From Bradyrhizobium yuanmingense (GTDB lineage: Bacteria > Pseudomonadota > Alphaproteobacteria > Rhizobiales > Xanthobacteraceae): a stretch of DNA of 64,000 bases. The notes under the pieces are model-generated. The model ran no database searches. It was given only the letters and a program-made list of their open reading frames with translations, and was not told the DNA's origin. The stretch covers positions 1 to 64,000 of the forward strand of contig NZ_FMAE01000009.1 of assembly GCF_900094575.1 (NCBI RefSeq), given 5' to 3'. A program made the translations under genes and the position numbers. Positions 43,601-60,308 of the stretch are shown one piece after another. Position 1 is the first letter of the stretch, and each line of letters begins with the position of its first letter.

Positions 43601-46600
43601 AGAACGGATGGACGATCTGGGCGGTCAGGCCAAGCGCCTGGCCATAATCCTCGACCGCCAGCATCAGGGGATAATTGGTGCGTTCCTCGCCCCCGAGCCA
43701 TTCGATGCCGGTGCTCTCCCTGTTGGCAGCCAGATCCGCCGGCATTGCATTGTGCCGATAGTTCAGGACCGCGCTGAACAGAGGCGCAGGTGCCGTGACG
43801 CCGCTGCATCGCTGCGCGAGCGCCAGGGAGGCGTGCTCGTGTGCCATCAGTTCGGTCAGCCGGCGATGCGCATCACGAACGCTGTCCTCGACCGCAGCGT
43901 CACCAAGATCCAGCCGCAACGGCAAGGTGTTGATGAACAAGCCCATGGTGCGATCGCCGCCCGCGCCGGCGTGCATGCGGCCGAACAGGACGGTCCCGAA
44001 CACCACGTGCTCGCGCCCGCTGGTTCGCGCCACCACCTGCCCCCAGGCGAGATGGCAAAGGCTGGCGAGGCTGACGCCCAACCGCCGCGCCTGCACACGA
44101 AGCCTTGCGTTCAACCCTTCAGGCAGCATTCGCCGGGCTTCCACGACGCCACCGCCGTCGCCGTGCACCCGGTCCAGTCCAAACGGTGTGGTCGGCTCGT
44201 CGATGTCGGCGAGCATGCCGCGGAAGAAACGCTCATGCTCCACGGTCGCCGCCGATCCGCGCGCCTGTGCCACCAGATTCCGGAACGGATAAGGCGGCGG
44301 CAATTCGTGGCTCCGCCCGGACAGGATCTTCCCGACCTCGTCGTGCATCACTTCGAGCGTGGAGTGGTCGCCAATCAAATGATGCAGCAGGACCAAAAGC
44401 AGCCAGCGCTCTCCACCCGGATCGGCCGCGACCGCAAATCGCAAAAGCGGCGGCCGTCCGAGATCGATCCGATGCAAACGCGGATCGAATCGTCGCGCGA
44501 GCTGCTCATCCCCAGGGCCTTCGCCATCCAGCACGACCTCGTCGACGACCAAGGACGCCTGCCGCCAAACCACCTGTGCCGGCGTGGACAGTCCGCTCCA
44601 CACGATAGACGTTCGCAGAATGTCGTGACGGGCGACCACCTGCCGGACCGCGTCGAGATAGCGATCGAGCAGGTCGCGGCTGGCAAATGCCATTCGGCCG
44701 ACCAGCAGATAGGGATCGCCTTCCTTCGACAGCAGGTGGTGGAAGAGAATGCCATCCTGAAGTGGCGAGAGGCCGTAGACATCCTGGATGTTGGCGACGC
44801 CGCCAGGAACGTCGGCCACGATGCTGTCGATGTCGGATTGCGTCAACGTGATCAGCGGCAACAATTCCGGTGTGATCGCCGTCGTCTGCCGGGTGATCTG
44901 ATTGACCGGAACGTCGGCTTCTACGCCGCCATCGAGGCTGGCGGCAAATTCCGCCAGCACCGGCTTCGCGAACAGCATGCGCGCATCCGCCCTCAGCGCA
45001 TGCCGCTGCAATCGCTCCAGCATGCGCACTGCGAGCAGCGAGTGGCCGCCGAGCTCGAAGAAGTGGTCACTGCGTCCGATCCGATCGACGCCCAAGAGCT
45101 CGGCCCAGATATTTGCGACAATCTGCTCGACCTCGCCTCGCGGCGGTTCGAAACGGCGCCGCGCATATGCATCGTTCTCCGGCGCCGGCAGCGCCTTGCG
45201 GTCCACCTTGCCATTCGGCGTGAGCGGGAGTGCATCGAGACTTACGAACGCTGACGGCACCATGTAGTCCGGCAGACACGCACGCAGGTGATCGCGCAAC
45301 GCGCTGGCAAGCTCTCCGCCATCGCGCCTTACGCCCCCCCTAGCGGCCACATAGGCGACCAGCCGCATGTCGCCGCCATGATTGCGCTGCACCAGCACGA
45401 TTGAATCGGCAACGTCGGCGTGCTCGTTGAGCCGAAACTCGATCTCACCGAGCTCGATGCGAAAGCCGCGGATCTTGACCTGGTAGTCGTTGCGGCCGAG
45501 AAACACAATGTTGCCGTCCGGGAGATAGCGGCCGAGATCGCCGGTGCGGTACATGCGCGCATCCGCATCGCCGCGGAAGGGATCGCGCACGAAGCGCTCT
45601 GCCGTCAGATCGGCGCGATTGAGATAACCGCGAGCGACTCCGACCCCGCCGATGTAGATTTCGCCGACGGCACCGAGCGGAACGGGCGCACCGAACCGGT
45701 CCAGGAGATAGATCCGCGCATTCGGCAGCGGACGACCGATCGGAGCCGCGTCGTCGTCAAAGTCCCGATGCCGCAACCAGCTCGTGGCGCAGACCGTTGC
45801 TTCCGTCGGCCCATAACCGTTGAAGACGGCAATATCAGGAGGCAATCCCTTGACCAGCTCGGCCCTGGGCAATTCACCGGCAAGAACGAGAACCCGCAAC
45901 GAGGCGAGCCGTTCGAGATCGGTCCGCCCGTGCAGCATCGCCGGCGGCAAGGTCGCATGCGTGATCGCATTGTCCGCGAGATAGCCGAACAATGCCGCGG
46001 TGTCCTGATGCTCGCGCGTGCCGGCCAGAAACAGCGCGGCGCCCGAGCACAGGGCCATGACGATTTCCCAGATGCTGGCATCGAAGCTGAGCGAGGCAAA
46101 TTGCACGACGCGACTGCTCGAATTGACGTTGAACAACGCCCGCTGCGCCAACGCCAGATTCACCAAGCCACGGTGCTCGACCATCACCCCCTTCGGCCGA
46201 CCGGTCGAGCCGGACGTGTAGATGATGTAGGCGAGGCTTCGCGCAGTCAGTCCTTCGAGAAGATCACTCGGATCCGACGTCGCCTGCCCCGCGTCTGCGT
46301 CGGGGTCGACGATCTCGCAGGTCCCATCTGGAATGATCGCGCGTCCTGTGGCGTCTGCGATCAGCAGGCGCGGCCTGGCATCGTCGACAATCTGACGTAG
46401 CCGCTCCGCAGGATAAGCGGGATCGAGCGGCAGATAGGCGCCGCCCGCCTTCAGCACGGCCAGCAGGCTCACCACCATTGCGATGCCCCGCGGCAGGCAG
46501 ATCGCAACGGGCTGATCCGGCACCACTCCCAACGTGATCAAGTGCCGCGCAAGCCTGTTCGCCCGCGCATCGAGCTCGCTATAGCTCAGACGAACGTCCT

Positions 46601-48179
46601 CGTATGCCAGCGCAATGGCGTCCGGCGCCCTTCTCACCTGCTCCGCAAACAGATCTTGAATGCAGCTTTCGGAGGGAAACGGCGTGGCCGTCTCGTTCCA
46701 AGTGTCGAGAACGCGCCTGCGCTCATCGGCACCAATGATATCGATCCGGTCGACCTCCTGGTCCGCATCGGAGATCATCGCCCGCAGCACGGTCAACAGA
46801 TAGCCCCGATGGCGCGTGATCGTCGCTTCGTCGAATAGCGACGTCGCATAATTCAGGGAGCCGACAATGCGCCCGTCCATCTCGCCGAGATTGAGCTCGA
46901 GATCGAACTTGACCTGTTGCAGCGGAATATCAGCGACCTCGGCTTTGAGGCCGGGCAACTCGAGAGGCCCCCTCTCGTTGTTTTGCCAGGCGAACACGGC
47001 CTGGAAGACCGGTGTCTGCTCCGGCCGTCGCAGCGGTTGGACGATCTCGACGACCTGCTCGAACGGTAGGTCCTGATGATCCTGCGCCGCGAGCGCCGCC
47101 GCGCGCACGCGGCGGAGCAGTTCGGCCACGCTGGGCTCCGCCGAGAGATCAACGCGGAGAGCCAGCATGTTGACGAAGAATCCGATCAGGCCCTCGATCT
47201 CCGGCCTATTTCGGTTGGCCGTCGGAGTCCCGATGACGATATCGGTCTGCGAGGAGAGTCTCGACAACACCACTGCCCAGGCCGCCAGCACCGTCATGAA
47301 AGCACTGGCGCCATGCGACTGACTCAGTCGCCTGATGCCGGAGGCCAGCTCCACATCGATCTCGATCGGCAGGGACGCCCCGGCGAGCGACCTGATTGGC
47401 GGACGCGGCCGATCCGTCGGCAATTCAAGCACGGCAGGAGCGTCCGCGAGTGCTTCTCGCCAATAGTCGACCTGCCGCTGCAAGCGTTCGCCCGACAGCC
47501 ATTGCCGCTGCCAGACGGCATAGTCCGGATACTGGATTGCCAATGGCGGCAGAGGATCGTCCTTGCCGGCGGCGAATGCCCGGTAGAGAGCGCCGAGCTC
47601 GCGCATGAGCACGCCGATCGACCAGCCATCGGAGACGATGTGATGCTGGGTGAGCAAGAAGAGATGCTCTCCCTCCGCCATCCGGATCAGGCGACCGCGG
47701 ACCAACGGTCCTGCGGCGAGATCGAACGGCGTCGCGGCCTCCTCGCGGCAGAGGCGCGCCAGCTCCTGCTCGCGATCGTCCCGGCTACTCAGATCATGCT
47801 CGAGCAGCGGCACACGCGCATCCGTGGGCAGCAGCACCACGCGCGGCTGTTCGTCCACTACGCGAAAGACGCTGCGCAGGGCTTCGTGGCGCGCGAACAC
47901 ACGGTCGATGCTGCGACGCAAGGCTTCGAGATCGAGCTCGCCCGTAAGCCGCAATGCTCCGCGAATGTGATAGCTGGAATTCGTACCATCGAGCTGCGTC
48001 AGCAGCCAGAGCCGCTGCTGCGCAAAGGACATTTCCAACGATCCGCTCCGCGCCACCACCGGAATGGCACTGGCGCCACTCCTGTCGGCACTCCGGCCGC
48101 GATCCCTGGCCAGCGCGACGAGCTTTCTCATCTGCTGGGGATCCAGATCGCGTAAGCTCGGCTTTGCCGTGTCAGCCAT
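37608..48179 (-). CDS. NRPS-2: C-A-T-C-A(Gly)-T-C-A-T-TE
   Basis: A 3,523-residue synthetase. Approximate residues: C1 45-480 (HHIVSDG near 180), A1 ~520-1000, T1 ~1043 (LGGHSLL), C2 ~1100-1510 (HHLIGDH near 1270), A2 ~1560-2070, T2 ~2110 (LGGDSI), C3 ~2150-2570 (HHILMDG near 2325), A3 ~2620-3130, T3 ~3180 (LGGNSIL), TE ~3260-3510 (GWSLGG near 3320, GDNHFTIL near 3486). By-eye specificity codes: A1 DAWTVAGVCK (phenylalanine-like), A2 DILQLGLVWK (glycine), A3 DGEGSGGVTK (FDGAHERW, hydroxyornithine-like Glu239). The start is ATG 48179 (GGAG 8 nt upstream), 2 nt after the NRPS-1 stop. TE releases the finished chain. Confidence 0.95.
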   Translation of the reverse strand: MADTAKPSLRDLDPQQMRKLVALARDRGRSADRSGASAIPVVARSGSLEMSFAQQRLWLLTQLDGTNSSYHIRGALRLTGELDLEALRRSIDRVFARHEALRSVFRVVDEQPRVVLLPTDARVPLLEHDLSSRDDREQELARLCREEAATPFDLAAGPLVRGRLIRMAEGEHLFLLTQHHIVSDGWSIGVLMRELGALYRAFAAGKDDPLPPLAIQYPDYAVWQRQWLSGERLQRQVDYWREALADAPAVLELPTDRPRPPIRSLAGASLPIEIDVELASGIRRLSQSHGASAFMTVLAAWAVVLSRLSSQTDIVIGTPTANRNRPEIEGLIGFFVNMLALRVDLSAEPSVAELLRRVRAAALAAQDHQDLPFEQVVEIVQPLRRPEQTPVFQAVFAWQNNERGPLELPGLKAEVADIPLQQVKFDLELNLGEMDGRIVGSLNYATSLFDEATITRHRGYLLTVLRAMISDADQEVDRIDIIGADERRRVLDTWNETATPFPSESCIQDLFAEQVRRAPDAIALAYEDVRLSYSELDARANRLARHLITLGVVPDQPVAICLPRGIAMVVSLLAVLKAGGAYLPLDPAYPAERLRQIVDDARPRLLIADATGRAIIPDGTCEIVDPDADAGQATSDPSDLLEGLTARSLAYIIYTSGSTGRPKGVMVEHRGLVNLALAQRALFNVNSSSRVVQFASLSFDASIWEIVMALCSGAALFLAGTREHQDTAALFGYLADNAITHATLPPAMLHGRTDLERLASLRVLVLAGELPRAELVKGLPPDIAVFNGYGPTEATVCATSWLRHRDFDDDAAPIGRPLPNARIYLLDRFGAPVPLGAVGEIYIGGVGVARGYLNRADLTAERFVRDPFRGDADARMYRTGDLGRYLPDGNIVFLGRNDYQVKIRGFRIELGEIEFRLNEHADVADSIVLVQRNHGGDMRLVAYVAARGGVRRDGGELASALRDHLRACLPDYMVPSAFVSLDALPLTPNGKVDRKALPAPENDAYARRRFEPPRGEVEQIVANIWAELLGVDRIGRSDHFFELGGHSLLAVRMLERLQRHALRADARMLFAKPVLAEFAASLDGGVEADVPVNQITRQTTAITPELLPLITLTQSDIDSIVADVPGGVANIQDVYGLSPLQDGILFHHLLSKEGDPYLLVGRMAFASRDLLDRYLDAVRQVVARHDILRTSIVWSGLSTPAQVVWRQASLVVDEVVLDGEGPGDEQLARRFDPRLHRIDLGRPPLLRFAVAADPGGERWLLLVLLHHLIGDHSTLEVMHDEVGKILSGRSHELPPPYPFRNLVAQARGSAATVEHERFFRGMLADIDEPTTPFGLDRVHGDGGGVVEARRMLPEGLNARLRVQARRLGVSLASLCHLAWGQVVARTSGREHVVFGTVLFGRMHAGAGGDRTMGLFINTLPLRLDLGDAAVEDSVRDAHRRLTELMAHEHASLALAQRCSGVTAPAPLFSAVLNYRHNAMPADLAANRESTGIEWLGGEERTNYPLMLAVEDYGQALGLTAQIVHPFSADRICAMMQQALDQLADALDRAPRAPVRQLDILPPDERQLLLETWNRTQAHDRRQSLIEQFEAQVRKSPEAIALVFGEAELSYAALNARANRLARRLRDHGVGTEIVVGLALDRGVEMLVALLAVLKAGGAYLPLDPDYPPERLAHMLRDSGAALVLTQQGLHDQFADILAETGAEAWLVDGQDGEGSDAANLDVAVHGESLAYVIYTSGSTGLPKGVMVRHDAVTNFLATMAEQPGMTAADRVLGLTSLSFDIAVLELWLPLTIGACVVLADRAAAHDPAKLKAIVERHGVSLIQATPSTWRMLLDHDGPALPASCRVLCGGEALPPDLARRLVAQAGEVWNLYGPTETTVWSARHRLDAMDDRPLLGRPIGNTTLYVLDGDLNLAPVGVAGELYIGGSGLARGYWQRGALTAERFIPDPFGPPGARLYRTGDVARWRSDGVLDYVGRADYQVKIRGFRIELGEIEARLQAQPGVRAAVVVAREAGTGRQLVGYVSGEALDGAALKTALSSVLPDYMVPARIVVLERLPLTPNGKIDRKALPAPDQLAESERIAPRTPAEAALAAIWADLLRQPNIGVTDNFFELGGDSIISLQMVSRARREGVLIESRDVFRHQTIELLIASSRDVEPDKEDPASERGSLAGLSSEQLERLGLDWSRVEDVYPLSPMQQGMLFHSLRDAGSGVYVNQVSVEIRGLDPERLGTAWREVSARHQMLRTGFLWRELSGSPLQAVYRDAIVPFAQEDWRGQAISDERIAAALADERAAEFDLQRPPLQRVRLLRLQDHLYRLIWTYHHILMDGWSSARFVGEVLECYYGGAAAANATRYRDYIAWLQAQDAKAAEAFWREQLRSFDQPTQLADAFGARRHQASGHERCYTRLGEAATAELKAFARRERITLNTVVQGVWALLLQRYTGQNTVTFGVTVAGRPAGLDGSQQMLGLFINTLPVIDTIPPESPIGEWLRALQDRNSAIRDYEHTPLYDIQGWAGRAGQTMFDSIIVFENYPIERSMHRGAGGLQFSGLKNVDVTNYPMDLSVLVEDTLQVEYTYMPSHFTAVQATQIKVQFEHLLAELTRDAAALLGSIDPVTELDAALADRCNRHATSSAPLPLVHEAISSHARRYPERTALTIGSSVLSFGDLERRANRLAHHLIARGLKPEQRVGVVVERTGVTMIALLAVLKAGGAYVPLDPELPSERRAFVMSDAAIAFLLAGRLDFDGSPDGVETISLLTFDFDAGPDHPPQPELHHENLAYLIYTSGSTGTPKGVAVAHGPLAMHCRVTGSLYEIDESSCELHFLSLAFDGAHERWLTVLSHGARLLMRDAELWTPEQTVENLHAHRVSHIGLPPAYLQQVADCVEQSGNPPPVKLYSFGGEAMPKAGFDKVRRVLKPRILINGYGPTETVVTPLVWKVDGASECDTPYAPIGVPVGDRRAYILDAALDIIPAGVAGELYLGGFGLARCYHGKAGMTAERFVPDPFSSAPGARLYRTGDLARWREDGTVEYLGRSDDQVKVNGFRIELGEIQTSLLRHEAIAQAAVVAVPGAAGNQLIAYVAPKAADDAAPDAAETLVERLTGFLKLVLPAYMVPARIVVLERLPTLSSGKIDRRALPAPDASMRSFVPPRTPAEIAMARLWSEILEVPQVGVTDNFFELGGNSILCLKVVARVRQDKTFGIEIKLRDLLQKPTIRALLAGSATAASAVAPAPSALLPLNAAVRGVNPVFAVHGGFGTVFDYGPLARRLEGHRQLIGLQSRMLVDPSWTDASLEAMAVDYAAEIRRMQPRGPYSLVGWSLGGLLVGLVAAELERGGERVDRLALVDSFVPRQPDGPNRQESMAHWADDLAGLLSAVLPSAAASRIKAQVEAAKRADLPETPERIRDLVASVVEQSRSVRANDASLGADDLSAAFAVGRHLNRLAQNTALPRGLEATPLCWWTSTRLAQRDRLESQMPKAVDRGFVGDNHFTILRDAGLLDEICGLLVPAEASTIAQDTVPEPAE

Positions 48180-48181
48180 GC

Positions 48182-57913
<9,732 letters not shown>

Positions 57914-57991
57914 GTTCTCAAATTCCTGTCCGGCCGCGCGCCGGAAATCCCCGCCGCCCGAATGAGACGTGCCGCTGATCACCCTTGCCGA

Positions 57992-58960
57992 TCACCCCTG
58001 CCGATGAGCTTCCGCCATGGCGACGATCACCTTGCGCGGACCCCTGAACGGGGCCCGCGCGTGCGCGGTGAGCATGTTGTCGAGCATCACGACGTCCCCA
58101 GCCTGCCAGGGAAAGCTGATCTTGTGCCTCTCCAGAACGGTCCGGACCGTTGACAATGTTTCGTCCTCGATCGTCGAACCGTCGCCATAGAAGACGTTGC
58201 GCGGTAGATCGGCTTCGTCCTCGACCACGTCGAGCAGACTCTCGCGCACCTCCGGCTCGAGATTGGAGACATGGAACAGATGCGCCTGGTTGAACCAGAC
58301 CCACTCCTTCGTGACCGGGTGCTGCGCCGTGCCCTGACAGACCTGGCGCGTACGGAGTTCGCCATCTTCCTTCCACTCGCATTCGATGTCGTGGCGAGCG
58401 CAGTAAGCTTCCACCTCCGATCTGGAGTCGGTGCCGAACACCTGCTGCCAATCGACGTCGAGCCCGTTGCCGTAGTTCCGCACATACATCACGCCCTTCT
58501 CGGCGAACCGCTCGCGAATGGCCGGCGGCATGTCGCGATAGATGGCGCGGCTGTCGGCGATCGGCGTCTCGCCGCCTTCCAGCGCCGGCTGCATGCAGTA
58601 GAACCAGATCTTCATCGGCCAATCGCGGGTATAGGCCTGCTCGTTGTGCAGCGGGATATGCTGGTGCGGCGGATACTCCGTGGACGTGTAGACGCCTGAG
58701 GTCACCTGCGAACGCGGCGTCGACCCGAACTCGTAGGTCAGCAGCGGGTGGCCGAAATCGGCCGCGAAGGCTCGAAACGCATCGGGACCATCGAGCGCGA
58801 AATCGCGAAACACGATGCCGCCGCTGTCGGTGAGGTACCGGTCGATCGTTGCACGCAGCATGGGAAGGGATTCGCCGAGCGGCTGCCCGGCCTCACCTGC
58901 CCTAAGCAGCATGGGAAGAGCCTTGCCCTCAATGAGTGGCTGGACGGAGAACGCGCTCAT
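57992..58960 (-). CDS. SyrP-like Fe(II)/2-oxoglutarate aspartyl beta-hydroxylase
   Basis: A 322-residue TauD/TfdA-family dioxygenase. The metal ligands read as HNE in HIPLHNEQAYTRDWP (Glu replacing the usual Asp) and the distal His in LTAHARAPFRGPRKV, whose Arg would bind 2-oxoglutarate. SyrP and its relatives hydroxylate aspartate held on the carrier domain, giving beta-hydroxyaspartate, an iron ligand in acyl-peptide siderophores. Position between the type II thioesterase (32-bp overlap) and NRPS-1, whose first A domain reads as Asp, makes that the best reading. GAGGATC precedes the start. Confidence 0.87.
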   Translation of the reverse strand: MSAFSVQPLIEGKALPMLLRAGEAGQPLGESLPMLRATIDRYLTDSGGIVFRDFALDGPDAFRAFAADFGHPLLTYEFGSTPRSQVTSGVYTSTEYPPHQHIPLHNEQAYTRDWPMKIWFYCMQPALEGGETPIADSRAIYRDMPPAIRERFAEKGVMYVRNYGNGLDVDWQQVFGTDSRSEVEAYCARHDIECEWKEDGELRTRQVCQGTAQHPVTKEWVWFNQAHLFHVSNLEPEVRESLLDVVEDEADLPRNVFYGDGSTIEDETLSTVRTVLERHKISFPWQAGDVVMLDNMLTAHARAPFRGPRKVIVAMAEAHRQG

Positions 58961-59684
58961 GATCCTCGCTCCGATGCAAACCGGTCGATCGCCCCGATTG
59001 CCGGGCCAGCGCCCAGCCGATCCGGTCGATCAGTTCGGCCTGCTGTGTGTGAATGAAGAAGTGATGCCCGGGCAGAATATCGAGCGTGAATGCCGCCGAG
59101 GTCTCCAGCCGCCAAGCCTCGAGTGCTTCGCGGCTGGTCTCGTCGTCCGCTCCGCCGAAAACGTGTACGGGGCACGGCAATGGACGCCGCGGCCGGTAGG
59201 CATGGGCTCCGCACATCAGAAAATCTGCGCGCAGTACCGGCAGCGCGGATCGCATCAACTCGGCATTCGACAGCGCCTCGTCGGGTGTGCCCTGAAGATC
59301 ACGCAGCTCCTGCATCAGCGCCTGGTCGCTCAGGGGATGGCGCCACTTGCTGCCGTCCCGAACCGCCGGCGCTTCCGCACCCGAGGCGAAGAGAATGGCC
59401 GGCGCAGGCACTCCGCTATCGAGCAGGCCATGTGCGAGCTCGAACGCGATCACGGCACCGAGGCTGTGCCCGAACAACGCATAGGGCCCGTCGAGCTGCG
59501 CCGCGAGTTCACCAGCCAGCTGCGCCGCCAGCACGCCCGGATCGGTCGCCAGCGGCTCGTCCATGCGCGCACCACGCCCGGGCCATTCGACCGGCCGAAC
59601 GTCGATCCATGACGGCAGCAGCCTGCGCCACCGCGCATAGAACATGGCACTGCCGCCGGAATAAGGCAGACAAAGAAGCCGCAT
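58929..59684 (-). CDS. Type II thioesterase
   Basis: A 251-residue editing thioesterase. RLLCLPYSGGSAMFYARW is the family N terminus, FGHSLGAVIAFELAH the nucleophile elbow, FGGADDETS the acid and PGHHFFIHTQQAELID the His. It frees misloaded carrier domains of the adjacent synthetases. Its 3' end overlaps the SyrP-like gene, and it begins 21 bp after the MbtH-like gene. Confidence 0.92.
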   Translation of the reverse strand: MRLLCLPYSGGSAMFYARWRRLLPSWIDVRPVEWPGRGARMDEPLATDPGVLAAQLAGELAAQLDGPYALFGHSLGAVIAFELAHGLLDSGVPAPAILFASGAEAPAVRDGSKWRHPLSDQALMQELRDLQGTPDEALSNAELMRSALPVLRADFLMCGAHAYRPRRPLPCPVHVFGGADDETSREALEAWRLETSAAFTLDILPGHHFFIHTQQAELIDRIGWALARQSGRSTGLHRSEDHERVLRPATH

Positions 59685-59705
59685 CGGACGACCAGACTTC
59701 GCTGA

Positions 59706-59933
59706 CTACGTCGTCTGCTGAGGCGACGCGCCGTCCATGAACTTGCGCAAGCTGAGCGGGCGCATGTCGGTCCACACCTGCTCGATATGGTCGAGACATT
59801 CCTTCTTGCTGCCTGACTTGCCCACCGCCTTCCAGCCGGCCGGAATCTCCTTGAACGTCGGCCAGATGGAGTATTGCTCTTCGTGATTGACGACGACGGT
59901 GAAGGTGACGTCGTCTCTGTCGAACACCATCAT
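59706..59933 (-). CDS. MbtH-like protein
   Basis: A 75-residue MbtH family member that helps NRPS adenylation domains fold or work. The family signature is complete: NHEEQYSIWPTFKEIPAGWKAVG, then CLDHIEQVWTDMRPLSLR. AGGGGAT stands 6 nt before the start; two ATGs occur in tandem (59933 and 59930). First gene of the synthetase operon 59933 to 33616. Confidence 0.95.
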   Translation of the reverse strand: MMVFDRDDVTFTVVVNHEEQYSIWPTFKEIPAGWKAVGKSGSKKECLDHIEQVWTDMRPLSLRKFMDGASPQQTT

Positions 59934-60308
59934 GGCGCGATCCCCTTTTTGGAAAGCGAAAGCAGAGACGTTTGACTAGGTCAGAAGCCGACGAGGGTCA
60001 AAGCAATATCGACGCGCCTTTTTGTAAGACCTCAAAACTGGCGACGGGAGAACACAATGCAACCTCCGCGCTTGCGCGCCAATACGCGGGAAAATATCGA
60101 GATTTCAGAACATGTCGCAGATTGCTGCAATTCTAACTGCGTAAGAAGGAACTTTTCCGATGTAGCGTGATGGTGCATTTTATCGCGGTGGTGTTTCATG
60201 ACACTGTCATCAATCGCGACAAGTGCAGCTTGCTGATTATGGACCAACGAAAAACCGCCGCGGACCAGATCCACGGCGGTGCGCATCGGGAGTACCAAGG
60301 ACCAGCGT
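59934..60308. promoter_or_regulatory. Promoter region of the NRPS operon
   Basis: The 375-bp gap between the TonB-receptor stop and mbtH. It must carry the promoter of the long biosynthetic operon, since a terminator for the receptor gene lies at its right end. I could not pick out a convincing sigma-70 or iron-starvation ECF promoter. A short frame at 60032-60298 has no ribosome site or family resemblance. Confidence 0.5.
60250..60280 (-). terminator. Rho-independent terminator of the TonB-receptor gene
   Basis: On the minus strand, ACCGCCGTGG and CCGCGGCGGT form a 10-bp stem (one T-G wobble) with a 7-nt loop, followed directly by a run of T. It lies 29 bp beyond the receptor stop. Confidence 0.8.

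Noticed and set aside
60032..60298. 88-codon frame between the receptor and mbtH
   Set aside because: No ribosome site; overlaps the receptor terminator and the promoter region of the NRPS operon.
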